From an uncultured Lachnospiraceae bacterium (GTDB lineage Bacteria; Bacillota; Clostridia; Lachnospirales; Lachnospiraceae): a stretch of DNA of 53,216 nt. The notes under the pieces are model-generated. The model saw nothing but the letters and a program-made list of their open reading frames with translations, had not been told where the DNA came from and searched no databases. A program made the translations under genes and the position numbers. Of the stretch, positions 8,538-16,424 are shown piece after piece; within the stretch, counting starts at the first letter, position 1, and each line of letters opens with the position of its first letter. Location of the stretch: positions 1 through 53,216 of the forward strand of contig CANQVH010000020.1 in NCBI GenBank assembly GCA_947627245.1, given 5' to 3'.

Positions 8538-10070
8538 TCAGGCCTTGTGTCCGCCGATCTGCTCATTGCGCGACCGCGCTGTCGCCCCTTCCTCGAAATT
8601 CATGCCCCGCAGCACCGCGTTCTTGCCGAATCTCTTTTTGATATCCAGCACCGCCTCCTGCAGTCTGCGCTCCTTCTCAAGCGCTTCCTTCTCCGCCTTT
8701 CTCTGCTTTTCCAACGCCTCGTAATCCGTGAACAGATTCATCTGCTCCGCCACCGGCTCTTTTGAGACGGTCTGCTCGTCGACGACATGATTTGCCGTGA
8801 GATAGATCCGGCGCACCAGAAGATCGGGATTCATGATCCGGTCGTACAGCTCCATGACCGCGTCGGTGATCTGTCTGGTGGAGGAGGTCGGCCGTGCGAG
8901 ATTCGCCGTGCCGTGCGCGTGCTTCGGCACCTGCCTGCCGTAATGGTTCGTCGTGACCTCTCCCTTGTATTTTTTCCGAATCTCCGGGTTCGTCAGGTTC
9001 TCGACGTCGTAGCCGACCGTCAGGACAATCTGATCTGTCACCAGCCGCTTTTCAACCAGATCAAGCACAAGAAGATCCGTCATCTCCCGAGCGACCAGCC
9101 GCGCCTCATCGAATCGGTAGGGGCGCATGAGCACCTGCCCGGAGCCCACGCTGTTCGTCTCGGGTTTGTATGCCTTGATGTCAGCGATCCGGCACGGCTC
9201 CCAGCCCCACGCATGATCGATCAGCAGCTCCGCGTTGATCCCGAACAGCTTGTACAGCAGATCTTCGTTGTAATAATCCGCCGGTCCGCCGAGCGAGCAG
9301 CGCGCGATATCCCCCATCGTGTACAGGCCGTGCGCCTCGAGCTTTCGCGCGTAGCCTCTGCCGACGCGCCAGAAATCCGTGAGCGGCCGGTGTGCCCAGA
9401 GCTCTCTGCGGTACGACATCTCATCCAGCTCGGCGATCCGTACGCCGCCCAGATCCGCCTCGACATGCTTCGCTACGATATCCATCGCCACCTTGCACAG
9501 ATAGAGGTTCGTCCCGATCCCGGCCGTCGCCGTGATCCCGGTCTCCGCCAGTACGTCCCGGATCATTTTCTTCGCCAGTTCGCGCGCCGAGAACCCGTAG
9601 GTCTTCAGGTAATCCGTCACGTCCATCATCACCTCGTCGATCGAATAGACATGAATATCCTCCGGCGCGATATAATTCAGATAAATATCGTAAATTCTCG
9701 TGCTGTACTGCACATAAAATCCCATGCGGGGCACGGCGACAATATAGTCAAGCGCAAGCTCCGGATTTTGACGCAGCTCCACATCGTTCGTCGAAGAGCC
9801 GGAGAACTCCCACTTTCCGAGTCTCCGTAGCTTCTGCAGACGTTGTGCGTTCACCTCGCGCACCCGCTCAACCACCTCGAACAGCCGGGCCCGCCCGGAG
9901 ATCCCGTACGCCTTCAGCGACGGCGACACGGCCAGACAGATCGTCTTCTCCGTCCGGCTCGCGTCCGCGACGACAAGGTTCGTCGTGAGCGGATTCAGCT
10001 CGCGCTCATTGCATTCCACCGACGCATAGAACGACTTCAGGTCGATCGCGACATAGGTCCGGTTGTCCAT
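8538..10070 (-). CDS. Y-family DNA polymerase (DinB/UmuC-like)
   Basis: This 510-residue translesion DNA polymerase carries the Y-family catalytic motifs: AIDLKSFYASVEC near residues 8-20 with the metal-binding Asp, and YSIDEVMMDVTDYL with the Asp-Glu pair. A helix-hairpin-helix region and a little-finger domain follow, and the C-terminus is a charged, coiled stretch rich in Glu and Lys (about 440-490). It resembles the longer UvrX/UmuC-like enzymes of Firmicutes that pair with YolD more than short DinB. The frame also has a GTG three codons upstream, but the ATG at 10068-10070 is better placed after GGGGTG. It is probably DNA-damage induced, but I did not see a clear LexA site in the short upstream region. 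Confidence 0.93.
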   Translation of the reverse strand: MDNRTYVAIDLKSFYASVECNERELNPLTTNLVVADASRTEKTICLAVSPSLKAYGISGRARLFEVVERVREVNAQRLQKLRRLGKWEFSGSSTNDVELRQNPELALDYIVAVPRMGFYVQYSTRIYDIYLNYIAPEDIHVYSIDEVMMDVTDYLKTYGFSARELAKKMIRDVLAETGITATAGIGTNLYLCKVAMDIVAKHVEADLGGVRIAELDEMSYRRELWAHRPLTDFWRVGRGYARKLEAHGLYTMGDIARCSLGGPADYYNEDLLYKLFGINAELLIDHAWGWEPCRIADIKAYKPETNSVGSGQVLMRPYRFDEARLVAREMTDLLVLDLVEKRLVTDQIVLTVGYDVENLTNPEIRKKYKGEVTTNHYGRQVPKHAHGTANLARPTSSTRQITDAVMELYDRIMNPDLLVRRIYLTANHVVDEQTVSKEPVAEQMNLFTDYEALEKQRKAEKEALEKERRLQEAVLDIKKRFGKNAVLRGMNFEEGATARSRNEQIGGHKA

Positions 10071-10186
10071 TGCAGTCACCCCGCTTTCTTTTATAAACAG
10101 GACCGACGGGGCGTTCGGGCACCCTGCCGGTCCTGTACTTCCTTTGTTTCAGCCACAGTTATAAATATGATTCCCGCATCCGCGAA

Positions 10187-11047
10187 TCATCCGATCTGAT
10201 ATTTCCGCAGGAACTCATCCGACAGGATCATGCGGCCGATGTAGTCTGCGCTGCCTGTCATATGGGCGTTCATATTCTCATCGACCTTCACGGTCAGCAC
10301 GCCGCCCGGCATATGCACATACACGCACGGGTCGGTCAGTCCGAGCTGGTAAGCCACTCCCGCCGCCGCGCAGCAACTGCTGCCCGATGCGAGCGTATAG
10401 CCTGCGCCTCTCTCGTAGACTTCCGTGTAAATATTGTTTTTATCCGCAATGCGGATGATCTGCGTGTTGATCCCGTCCGGGAAACGTCCGGACTTCTCAA
10501 GCTCCGAGCCGATCTTGCAGACCGCCTCCTTCGAAATCTCCTTCATCGGTATGATGCAGTGCAGATTTCCCATCCACACGCAGGTGCCGCAGTACTGCTC
10601 TCCGTCGTAGGTCACGGGTACCTGCTCGCTCTTCTTTTGGTCCGCGCCCTCTTCTACGGGCTGCGTCTGCCCGCAGTACAGCTTGCCCATCGAGATCGTC
10701 ATTTCCTTCGCTTCCTCGTTGTGGTAGCGCACCGTCACCTCGCGGCTCTGCGTCTGCAGCACAAATTCCTTCTTAACCACATAACCCGCATCCTTGAGAT
10801 ATTTTGCGAAGATGCAGATGCCGTTGCCGCTGATCGCCGCTTCGCCTCCGTCCGGATTATAGATCTTCACGCCCATTTTTCCGAAGATCTGCAGAGGTCC
10901 TACAAGAATACCGTCCGAGCCCGCGCCGAACTGACGGTCGCAGATATGGCGGATATCCTCCGGTTTCAGCTCATAGTCATTTTTCAGGCAATCGTAGATC
11001 AAATAATCGTTCCCAAAGCTCTGATACATGCTTAACGTCAGTTCCAT
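10187..11047 (-). CDS. dapF: Diaminopimelate epimerase homologue with Ser in place of both catalytic Cys
   Basis: This 286-residue protein is clearly of the DapF fold: YQSFGNDYLIYD at the start, GAGSDGILVGP near 41-51, NPDGGEAAISGNG near 64-76, and ERGAGYTLASGSS near 212-224. Canonical DapF interconverts LL- and meso-diaminopimelate using a Cys-Cys acid-base pair. Here the first motif reads ISGNG instead of CGNG (Ser73, AGC) and the second reads ASGSS instead of ACGSG (Ser221, TCG). Other Cys residues lie nearby (78, 225, 226) but off position. Serine could lower activity, change substrate or remove epimerisation. The start has an AAGGAGGTC ribosome site. It is divergent from an araC gene, with no lysine-pathway neighbours. 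It may belong to a Ser/Ser subfamily already present in Clostridia. Confidence 0.88.
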   Translation of the reverse strand: MELTLSMYQSFGNDYLIYDCLKNDYELKPEDIRHICDRQFGAGSDGILVGPLQIFGKMGVKIYNPDGGEAAISGNGICIFAKYLKDAGYVVKKEFVLQTQSREVTVRYHNEEAKEMTISMGKLYCGQTQPVEEGADQKKSEQVPVTYDGEQYCGTCVWMGNLHCIIPMKEISKEAVCKIGSELEKSGRFPDGINTQIIRIADKNNIYTEVYERGAGYTLASGSSCCAAAGVAYQLGLTDPCVYVHMPGGVLTVKVDENMNAHMTGSADYIGRMILSDEFLRKYQIG

Positions 11048-11127
11048 GCTTTCTGACCTCCTTCTAACGGTTTGTTACAGTATACTCGCCATTTTATTCA
11101 ATAAAAACTAGTATTCTGCTTTCTTTC

Positions 11128-11156
11128 TTGCAAATAGTGCGTTTCAGTGTTATGAT
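11128..11156 (+). promoter_or_regulatory. Promoter of the araC-family gene
   Basis: TTGCAA (11128-11133) and TATGAT (11151-11156) with a 17-base spacer, about 30 bases before the start codon, in the intergenic region shared with the divergent dapF homologue. Confidence 0.75.
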
Positions 11157-11185
11157 ACTCGCAAAATAAGCAAGGAGGTGGTGCA

Positions 11186-12094
11186 ATGCCTTCCCTCTAT
11201 CAGAAAACCGGCTACCTGAACGGCGACTTCCGCATCTTTTATCTTACCAGCGCGGAGGCACGCGATTTTCAGAGCCATTACCACGATTTTCACAAGCTTC
11301 TGCTCTTTGTGAGTGGCAGCGTGAGCTACTATATTGAGGGTGAGACATACCAGCTCCAGCCTTACGACATCGTGCTCGTACCGGCCGGGGAGGTTCATCG
11401 CCCCGTCATCCATGATGAGACGCCCTACCGACGCCTGATTATCTATCTGTCGCCGGAGCTGTTCGAGCAGTACCGATCGCTCGGCGCGGATCTCGGACGC
11501 TGCTTTTCCCTGTGCCCGACCCGCCACTCCCATGTCCTGCGCATCAGCCGTTTTCAGGAAAGCCGTCTGTATCCGCAGTACCGGGAGCTTGTAGACGCGG
11601 CGCGCGAGGAGGCTTCCGGTTCCTCCGAAGAAACTTTTGCAAATACACAGTTTGCAAATCATTCCGCGGCGGAGTCTCTTCTCTATCGTCAGTCCGTACT
11701 TTTGCAGTTTCTGATCCTCCTGAACCGCACGCTGGACGGAAACGATATCTCCTTCCCCGCCGCATCCGGTGCGAACCCGCAGGTTCTCTCGATCCTCGCC
11801 TTCATCAATGAACATCTGGCGGACGATCTCAGCGTGGACCGCATTGCGAATGCCTGCTTTCTGAACCGCTCTTATCTGATGCACCTATTCCGTCGGGAAA
11901 CCGGCTACACGATCGGCTCTTATATCACGGAAAAGCGCCTGTTCGCCGCACGCACACTGATCCAATCCGGCATATCCGTGACGGACGCCTGTCTGCAGAG
12001 CGGTTTTTCCAGCTATGCCGCCTTCTACCGCGCATACCGCAAGAAATTCGGGGAGTCGCCGAAGGACTCCCGCGAAGGTCATGCCGGAATCTGA
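11186..12094 (+). CDS. AraC-family transcriptional regulator with cupin N-terminus
   Basis: This 302-residue regulator has an N-terminal cupin-type sensing domain (SHYHDFHKLLLFVSGSVSYY, then LQPYDIVLVPAGEVHRP) and a C-terminal pair of helix-turn-helix motifs of the AraC type (LSVDRIANACFLNRSYLMHL and SVTDACLQSGFSSYAAFYRA, ending FRxxxGxSPK-like). It probably senses a small molecule, often a sugar or other nutrient, and activates a neighbouring operon. The start has a strong AAGGAGGTGGTG site. Its divergent partner is the dapF homologue, which may be its target. The downstream degV gene has its own likely promoter. The ligand is unknown. Confidence 0.92.
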   Translation: MPSLYQKTGYLNGDFRIFYLTSAEARDFQSHYHDFHKLLLFVSGSVSYYIEGETYQLQPYDIVLVPAGEVHRPVIHDETPYRRLIIYLSPELFEQYRSLGADLGRCFSLCPTRHSHVLRISRFQESRLYPQYRELVDAAREEASGSSEETFANTQFANHSAAESLLYRQSVLLQFLILLNRTLDGNDISFPAASGANPQVLSILAFINEHLADDLSVDRIANACFLNRSYLMHLFRRETGYTIGSYITEKRLFAARTLIQSGISVTDACLQSGFSSYAAFYRAYRKKFGESPKDSREGHAGI

Positions 12095-12173
12095 CCGAAA
12101 CGGTAAATTTCTGTCTTTTCAAATCCGCAAATATGAGCTATGATAAGCAGTACAAATAGATGGAGGTGTTCTC

Positions 12174-13016
12174 ATGATTCGAATATTGGTGGATTCTTCT
12201 TCCGATTACACGGTCGATGAGATCCGGCAAAAGGGTCTCGAGCTCATCCCGATCAGCATCGCGATCGGTGAAAAGAGCTACGTGGACGGATTCGACATGG
12301 GCCGGGACGAATTTTATGAGATTCTGCAAAGCAGCAGCGATTTTCCGAAAACTTCCCAGCCCTCTCCTCAGGCGTTTCTGGATATCTTTGAGGATGTAAA
12401 GGCAAAGGGGGACGAGCTGATCTGCATCATCCTGTCATCCGAGTTGAGCGGTACGTTCCAGACGGCGCAAATGGCAAAAAATATGGTCGGATACGACAAG
12501 ATCTATCTGATCGATTCACGATCCGCCACGTACACGATCAAGGTAATGGCGGATTATGCCCTGCAGTTGCGCAGCGAGGGCAAGACAGCCCCCGAGATTG
12601 TGCAGAAGATCGAGGCAGTCAAATCGCGCGTCAAGGTGTTGGCCGCGTTGAACACGCTTGAATTTCTCGGACGCGGCGGACGCATCAGCAAGACGGCGGC
12701 GGCGATCGGGGATCTCGCGAACATCAAGCCGATCATCACAGTCACCGTGGAGGGCGGGATCGCAATCCTCGGCAAATGTCTCGGCAAAAACAAGGCGATC
12801 CTGTCCATTATCAAGCGCATCGAGGAGCTGGGCGTCGACAATCGCTTCCCCGCCTATACGATCTACTCCTACGGTGACGAAAACTGCGTCGCGTTCGAGG
12901 ACAAGCTGCACAAAGAGGGCATCCGCACGGCAAACCGCCTGCAGATCGGCTCCACGATCGGCACGCACATCGGACCCGGCGCGTTCGGAATCGTCTTTGT
13001 CGCCCAATCGTCATAG
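12174..13016 (+). CDS. DegV family protein (fatty-acid binding)
   Basis: This 280-residue DegV-fold protein begins MIRILVDSSSDYTVDEI. It has the SQPSPQAFLDIF segment near residue 62, ILSSELSGTFQTAQ near 84 and DSRSATY near 111, which form the lipid-binding pocket in the family. It ends with the usual HIGPGAFGIVF motif. DegV proteins bind a fatty acid. Some, known as FakB, present it to the FakA kinase for incorporation into phospholipids, but no fakA is visible here. The ribosome site is TGGAGGTG. A likely -10 (TATGAT) lies in the gap after the araC gene, and a strong terminator follows, so it is probably a single-gene unit. Confidence 0.93.
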   Translation: MIRILVDSSSDYTVDEIRQKGLELIPISIAIGEKSYVDGFDMGRDEFYEILQSSSDFPKTSQPSPQAFLDIFEDVKAKGDELICIILSSELSGTFQTAQMAKNMVGYDKIYLIDSRSATYTIKVMADYALQLRSEGKTAPEIVQKIEAVKSRVKVLAALNTLEFLGRGGRISKTAAAIGDLANIKPIITVTVEGGIAILGKCLGKNKAILSIIKRIEELGVDNRFPAYTIYSYGDENCVAFEDKLHKEGIRTANRLQIGSTIGTHIGPGAFGIVFVAQSS

Positions 13017-13040
13017 ACTGACAGTCCTGTTTTTCAGACC

Positions 13041-13083
13041 ATACGGAGAAATCGCGGAATCACGATTTCCCCGTATTTTTTTC
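13041..13083 (+). terminator. Terminator after the degV gene
   Basis: A stem of ATACGG-GAAATCG with CGATTTC-CCGTAT, separated by a short loop and followed by a run of T, lies about 25 bases past the stop codon. Confidence 0.8.
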
Positions 13084-13093
13084 TATTATTTTC

Positions 13094-13122
13094 TTGACAT
13101 ATCCAAAACTGCGTAGTAGTAT
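13094..13122 (+). promoter_or_regulatory. Promoter of the hemolysin III family gene
   Basis: TTGACA (13094-13099) and TAGTAT (13117-13122) with a 17-base spacer. Transcription would start near 13130, just ahead of a perfect palindrome. Confidence 0.7.
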
Positions 13123-13133
13123 CTAATTATTCC

Positions 13134-13158
13134 ACATGTAGTTTTTAAAACTACATGT
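13134..13158 (+). promoter_or_regulatory. Perfect palindrome at the transcription start, probable operator
   Basis: ACATGTAGTTTT (13134-13145), one T, then AAAACTACATGT (13147-13158). The 12-bp arms are perfect and begin about four bases after the predicted transcription start. That is typical of a repressor operator. The regulator is not encoded next to it. As RNA it would also form a hairpin, but no U-run follows at once, so a terminator is unlikely. Confidence 0.6.
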
Positions 13159-13212
13159 CATATTTTTAACAAATTCAGCGCATACTGATTCTATATTGAA
13201 GGAGGGATCTTT

Positions 13213-13863
13213 ATGACAATATCACTTCGCGAACCCGGCAGCGCGATTACCCATTTTATCGGAATGCTGCTCGCTTTGCTCGCTTTTATCCCCACGCTCG
13301 CCAAGGCGTCTCTCGATGCAGGGCGCATGGGCATTTTCGCAATGGCAGTCTTCATGACGAGCATGGTGCTCCTCTACGGCGCAAGCACGCTGTACCATTC
13401 CGTCAACCTCAGCGGAAAGAAGCTGCGCGTGTTCCGCAAAATCGACCATATGATGATCTTCGTACTGATCGCGGGCTCCTACACGCCGGTCTGCCTGCTC
13501 GTCCTCGAACCGCATGCCGGAAAGCTTCTGCTGATTGCAGTCTGGGCGATCGCGGCAATCGGCATGTTAGTCAAGGCATGCTGGATCACCTGCCCGAAAT
13601 GGTTCTCGTCCATTCTGTATATCGCAATGGGCTGGGCCTGCCTGTCCGTCTTCGGACAGCTCATGAGCCTGTTGAGCCGTCCGGCTTTCCTCTGGCTGCT
13701 CGCGGGCGGGATCCTGTACACGGTCGGCGGCGTGATCTACGCTCTCAAGCTCCCCGTGTTCAACAGCCTGCACAAGAATTTCGGCTCACATGAGATCTTT
13801 CATCTGTTTGTGATGGCAGGCAGCTTCTGCCACGTCGTATGCATGTACGAATACGTTATCTGA
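13213..13863 (+). CDS. Hemolysin III / PAQR family membrane protein
   Basis: This 216-residue integral membrane protein has seven hydrophobic segments and the family's metal-site motifs: LYGASTLYHSV near residues 55-65, KIDHMMIFVLIAGSYTPV near 76-93, and SHEIFHLFVMAGSFCHV near the C-terminus. These supply the Ser, Asp and His residues of the PAQR/CREST superfamily, whose members are thought to be zinc-dependent membrane hydrolases. Despite the name, a hemolytic role is not implied. GAAGGAGGGATCTTT precedes the ATG. The gene has its own promoter and a perfect palindrome in its leader, and ends at a terminator shared with holA. Confidence 0.92.
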   Translation: MTISLREPGSAITHFIGMLLALLAFIPTLAKASLDAGRMGIFAMAVFMTSMVLLYGASTLYHSVNLSGKKLRVFRKIDHMMIFVLIAGSYTPVCLLVLEPHAGKLLLIAVWAIAAIGMLVKACWITCPKWFSSILYIAMGWACLSVFGQLMSLLSRPAFLWLLAGGILYTVGGVIYALKLPVFNSLHKNFGSHEIFHLFVMAGSFCHVVCMYEYVI

Positions 13864-13876
13864 GATACGCCCCGAC

Positions 13877-13919
13877 AAAAAACGGACCGCGCCTTTTTGG
13901 GTGGGTCTGTTTTTGTTTT
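13877..13919. terminator. Bidirectional terminator between hemolysin III gene and holA
   Basis: ACGGACC (13882-13888) pairs with GGTCTGT (13904-13910), with T-runs on both strands (13910-13918 on plus; the A-run at 13877-13882 on the other). It serves the convergent genes on each side. Confidence 0.65.
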
Positions 13920-13941
13920 GCGAATATCGGCGCACTCGCCG

Positions 13942-14931
13942 TCAACTGCTGAACTCTACGATCAGCATCTCCAAAACCAGCCGGGCGTCGATACGTCCGG
14001 TCTTTATGTCCTCCTCCGCTTTGACGCACTCCTCCACGATCCTACACAGCGCCTCCATCGAAAAATGCGACGCCTGCTCCAAAATGCGTTTTACGATATA
14101 CGGCCCGGACGAGCCTTTCAGATTGAGCTTCTGCATGATCTCCGAATTCCCGTATCCCTGCTCCCGCAGATCCTTGGCTTGGAGCATCTGGTTGAACTGA
14201 CGCGCCATCAGGCTCAGAATACGCAGCGGCTCCTCTTTGAGCGAAAGCAGGTCGTAATACAGATCCAGCGCCTTTTTCTGACGCTTCTCTGACACAGCGC
14301 GGAGCATATCAAAAACACAGTCTTCTGTCGTAGCGGTACACACCGCCTCCACATCCGCCAGCCCGATCACCTCCTGATTCAACGTATAGGAAATCAGCTT
14401 CTCAAACTCCTGCGCGATGTTTTCCATATCCTTTCCGGTCATTTCCAGAAAGCGATTCAACGCGTCCGTCTTGATCTTTTTGCGCTCTTTTTTGACGAGC
14501 CCCGCCACCCACGCTGTCAAGGTCTCCTCTTTCTGCCGTTCGAGGTTCGTCGCCCGGCCGATCTTTCCGACCGCTTTAAACAGCGCCGTGCGCTTGTCGA
14601 CCTCGTCCTCCACAAAAAGCAGGATCGTCTCCTGCGGCATCCGCGGCAGATACTCCGCAAGCTCCGGACAGCTTTTCTTGAAAAATCCGCTTTCTTCGAT
14701 CAGGATCAGCCTGTGATCCGCAAAAAAAGGCAGCGTATCTGCCTCGTCGATCACCTGCCGCACATCGATCCCTTTGCCCGCGTACCTCGTGAAATTCATC
14801 GTGTCGCCTTCGGGCAGGATGGCTTTCTTCAGCCTGTTCTTAAACTGATTCTTCAGATACGCCTCTTCCCCGTACAGGAGATAGACCTGTTTGAAATTTC
14901 CGGTTGAAATGTCCTGCTGGAGATTTTTCAT
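13942..14931 (-). CDS. holA: DNA polymerase III subunit delta
   Basis: This 329-residue clamp-loader subunit opens and loads the sliding clamp for replication. The N-terminal AAA+-like domain is recognised by YLLYGEEAYLKNQFKNRL near residue 18, IDEADTLPFFADHRLILIEE near 60 and the long helical region (LEMTGKDMENIAQEFEKLIS near 188). The C-terminal collar region contains MARQFNQMLQAKDL and RIVEECVKAEEDIKTGRID near the end, typical of HolA. It begins MKNLQQDIS after an AGGATC ribosome site that is weaker than those of its neighbours. The small spore-protein gene upstream on the same strand has its own sporulation-type promoter. Confidence 0.93.
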   Translation of the reverse strand: MKNLQQDISTGNFKQVYLLYGEEAYLKNQFKNRLKKAILPEGDTMNFTRYAGKGIDVRQVIDEADTLPFFADHRLILIEESGFFKKSCPELAEYLPRMPQETILLFVEDEVDKRTALFKAVGKIGRATNLERQKEETLTAWVAGLVKKERKKIKTDALNRFLEMTGKDMENIAQEFEKLISYTLNQEVIGLADVEAVCTATTEDCVFDMLRAVSEKRQKKALDLYYDLLSLKEEPLRILSLMARQFNQMLQAKDLREQGYGNSEIMQKLNLKGSSGPYIVKRILEQASHFSMEALCRIVEECVKAEEDIKTGRIDARLVLEMLIVEFSS

Positions 14932-14995
14932 AATAGGAAGATCCTTTCTGCCTCTGCCGTTCTGCTTCCCATTATATAGACTCTCCGCGAATTAA

Positions 14996-15199
14996 TCAAG
15001 TCGCGCTGTTCCTTCTCTCACGCTTTTTCTTTGTCATCAGCCCGCCGATGCGTCCCGTCTCCTTCGCGGAGAGCGACTTCCATCCCTCGGTGCGGACCTT
15101 GTCAAGCAGCCCAAGCTCCTCCGCGATCTCATATTTCAACTGATCGTCCGGACTCAACTCTTCCCATTTCAGGTTTCTGTTTTTTTCCGACATAAACAC
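14996..15199 (-). CDS. Small acid-soluble spore protein, alpha/beta type
   Basis: This small basic protein (65-67 residues) coats and protects spore DNA and supplies amino acids on germination. The core KYEIAEELGLLDKVRTEGWK carries the conserved KxEIAxELG and GPR protease region, and the second conserved block is LSAKETGRIGGLMTKK. Together they identify the alpha/beta SASP family. The start is ambiguous: a GTG at 15197-15199 is six bases after GGAG, while an ATG at 15191-15193 gives MSEKNRN and is 12 bases away. The GTG has the better spacing. A sigma-G-like promoter lies just upstream. It shows that the organism, or a recent ancestor, forms endospores. Confidence 0.9.
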   Translation of the reverse strand: MFMSEKNRNLKWEELSPDDQLKYEIAEELGLLDKVRTEGWKSLSAKETGRIGGLMTKKKRERRNSAT

Positions 15200-15228
15200 G
15201 CCATACTCCTTTCCGCATATTGCACTTA

Positions 15229-15257
15229 GAGTATGGCCTGTTCACAGGTAAATATTC
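15229..15257 (-). promoter_or_regulatory. Sigma-G-like promoter of the spore protein gene
   Basis: On the minus strand GAATA (15253-15257) and CATACTC (15229-15235) are separated by 17 bases. This is close to the forespore sigma-G consensus (GnATR, about 18, CATnnTA) and differs at the last -10 base. Its place about 30 bases upstream of a SASP start makes the match meaningful. Confidence 0.55.
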
Positions 15258-15342
15258 ACGCGTCCGGAAATTTCCCGCGCGCCGTTCTCCGGCATGGGGC
15301 AGAAAATACGCCGCTGTCGATCGGTTCCCGAAGTCCTGCCCC

Positions 15343-15522
15343 TTACAGCTCCTGCGGCATCAGCAGCGCCGCGATAATATAAAAGATCACGCCCACCGAC
15401 ACCAGTCCGAAGATGACGAAGATCAGCCGCACGACGGTCGAATCGATCCCGAAATACTCTGCGATCCCTCCGCACACGCCGCAGATCTTACGGTCCGTAC
15501 TTGATTTACACAGTTTCTTCAT
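15343..15522 (-). CDS. Small PspC domain membrane protein
   Basis: This 59-residue protein begins MKKLCKSSTDRKICGVCGGI and continues AEYFGIDSTVVRLIFVIFGL, the defining PspC core, with one membrane helix and a short C-terminus ending LLMPQEL. PspC proteins sit in the membrane and sense or respond to envelope stress; in Firmicutes they often accompany LiaF-like or DUF4097 proteins. AAGGAGGAAGAGCC precedes the ATG. It is the last gene of a run with padR, DUF1700 and DUF4097 genes, about 50 bases after the DUF4097 stop. That agrees with a cell-envelope role. Confidence 0.9.
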   Translation of the reverse strand: MKKLCKSSTDRKICGVCGGIAEYFGIDSTVVRLIFVIFGLVSVGVIFYIIAALLMPQEL

Positions 15523-15569
15523 GGCTCTTCCTCCTTGTCTGCTTCTTTCTTGCTTTTTCCCAATTATTC

Positions 15570-16424
15570 CTAATCGTAGTGCGGATGCTCTTCCTCCTCA
15601 TGATGAGTCGTCAGAGTCCGCGCTGCGGTTTCCTCAAACAAAAGCTCCACCGATCCGACGCCGCATTCAACCTTCAGATCCTTTGCCGCGTCGTTGTCGA
15701 CCTCATAATCGCCGCCAAGTCCCGAATGCTTCTCGCCGTCGATCGCAACGTCGCCAACCCCGTATTCCACCTTGTAATTGAAGTCATCCTCTTTTCCGGC
15801 AAGCGTCAGGCAGACTTCCCCGACGCCTCCCTCTATCTTTCCTTTTTCCCGAATGTCCGCGCGAAGACTGGCCTTTCCGACACCGCATTCCAGCTTCAGC
15901 TCTTCGCATTTCAGGAAATCCCCGTCTCCTGCCATCGCGATCGTCCCTACCCCGGTATCGATATCGATTTCTTCAAGAACCTGATCACGCGGGACGTACA
16001 GCTTCAGTTTTGCCGTATTGTTTTTTGTCCTTATAAAGCTCAGGAACGGCCTGCCGCATTCGACACGGAGTTCTCCGTCGTTCAGCTTGCAGTTGAAGCG
16101 GGAAGTCAGATGTTCGCCTTCCACCTTCCATTCCTCTCCATCACAGGGAATGATCTCGCAGTCCGCCAGTCCGACCTTCAGATTTAAGGCCCTTACCCCC
16201 GTATAGCTCTGCTCAAATGTTTCTCCCTTTTCATCTGCGGTCAGAGCGCCCAATCCGTCCGCCAGCTTTCTAGCAGGACCGCCCAGATTGAATCTTCCGG
16301 CCTCGACATTCTGCACAAATTCATTGTAGTTGAAGCCGGCGCACAGGCTCGTGATTCCAAGCGCAACTCCCGAAAGGAAAAAGGCAAGAGACAGCAACAG
16401 CAATGTTTTCGTCGTCTTCTTCAT
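15570..16424 (-). CDS. DUF4097 family exported or membrane-anchored protein
   Basis: This 284-residue protein begins MKKTTKTLLLLSLAFFLSGV, an N-terminal membrane anchor or signal, followed by a right-handed beta-type region with repeated short motifs (DTGVGTIAMAG, ECGVGKASLRA, EGGVGEVCLTL, EYGVGDVAIDG, ECGVGSVELLF). This GVG periodicity about every 20-30 residues is characteristic of DUF4097 adhesin-like domains. The C-terminus is His- and Glu-rich. The start overlaps the DUF1700 stop (ATGA at 16421-16424), so the two are translationally coupled. With PadR and PspC partners it probably belongs to an envelope-sensing module. The precise role is unknown. Confidence 0.87.
   Translation of the reverse strand: MKKTTKTLLLLSLAFFLSGVALGITSLCAGFNYNEFVQNVEAGRFNLGGPARKLADGLGALTADEKGETFEQSYTGVRALNLKVGLADCEIIPCDGEEWKVEGEHLTSRFNCKLNDGELRVECGRPFLSFIRTKNNTAKLKLYVPRDQVLEEIDIDTGVGTIAMAGDGDFLKCEELKLECGVGKASLRADIREKGKIEGGVGEVCLTLAGKEDDFNYKVEYGVGDVAIDGEKHSGLGGDYEVDNDAAKDLKVECGVGSVELLFEETAARTLTTHHEEEEHPHYD

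Noticed and set aside
15191..15239. Regulatory hairpin masking the ribosome site of the spore protein gene
   Set aside because: A 9-bp inverted repeat (GCCATACTC and GAGTATGGC) exists, but its upstream arm is the -10 box, so it is not transcribed.
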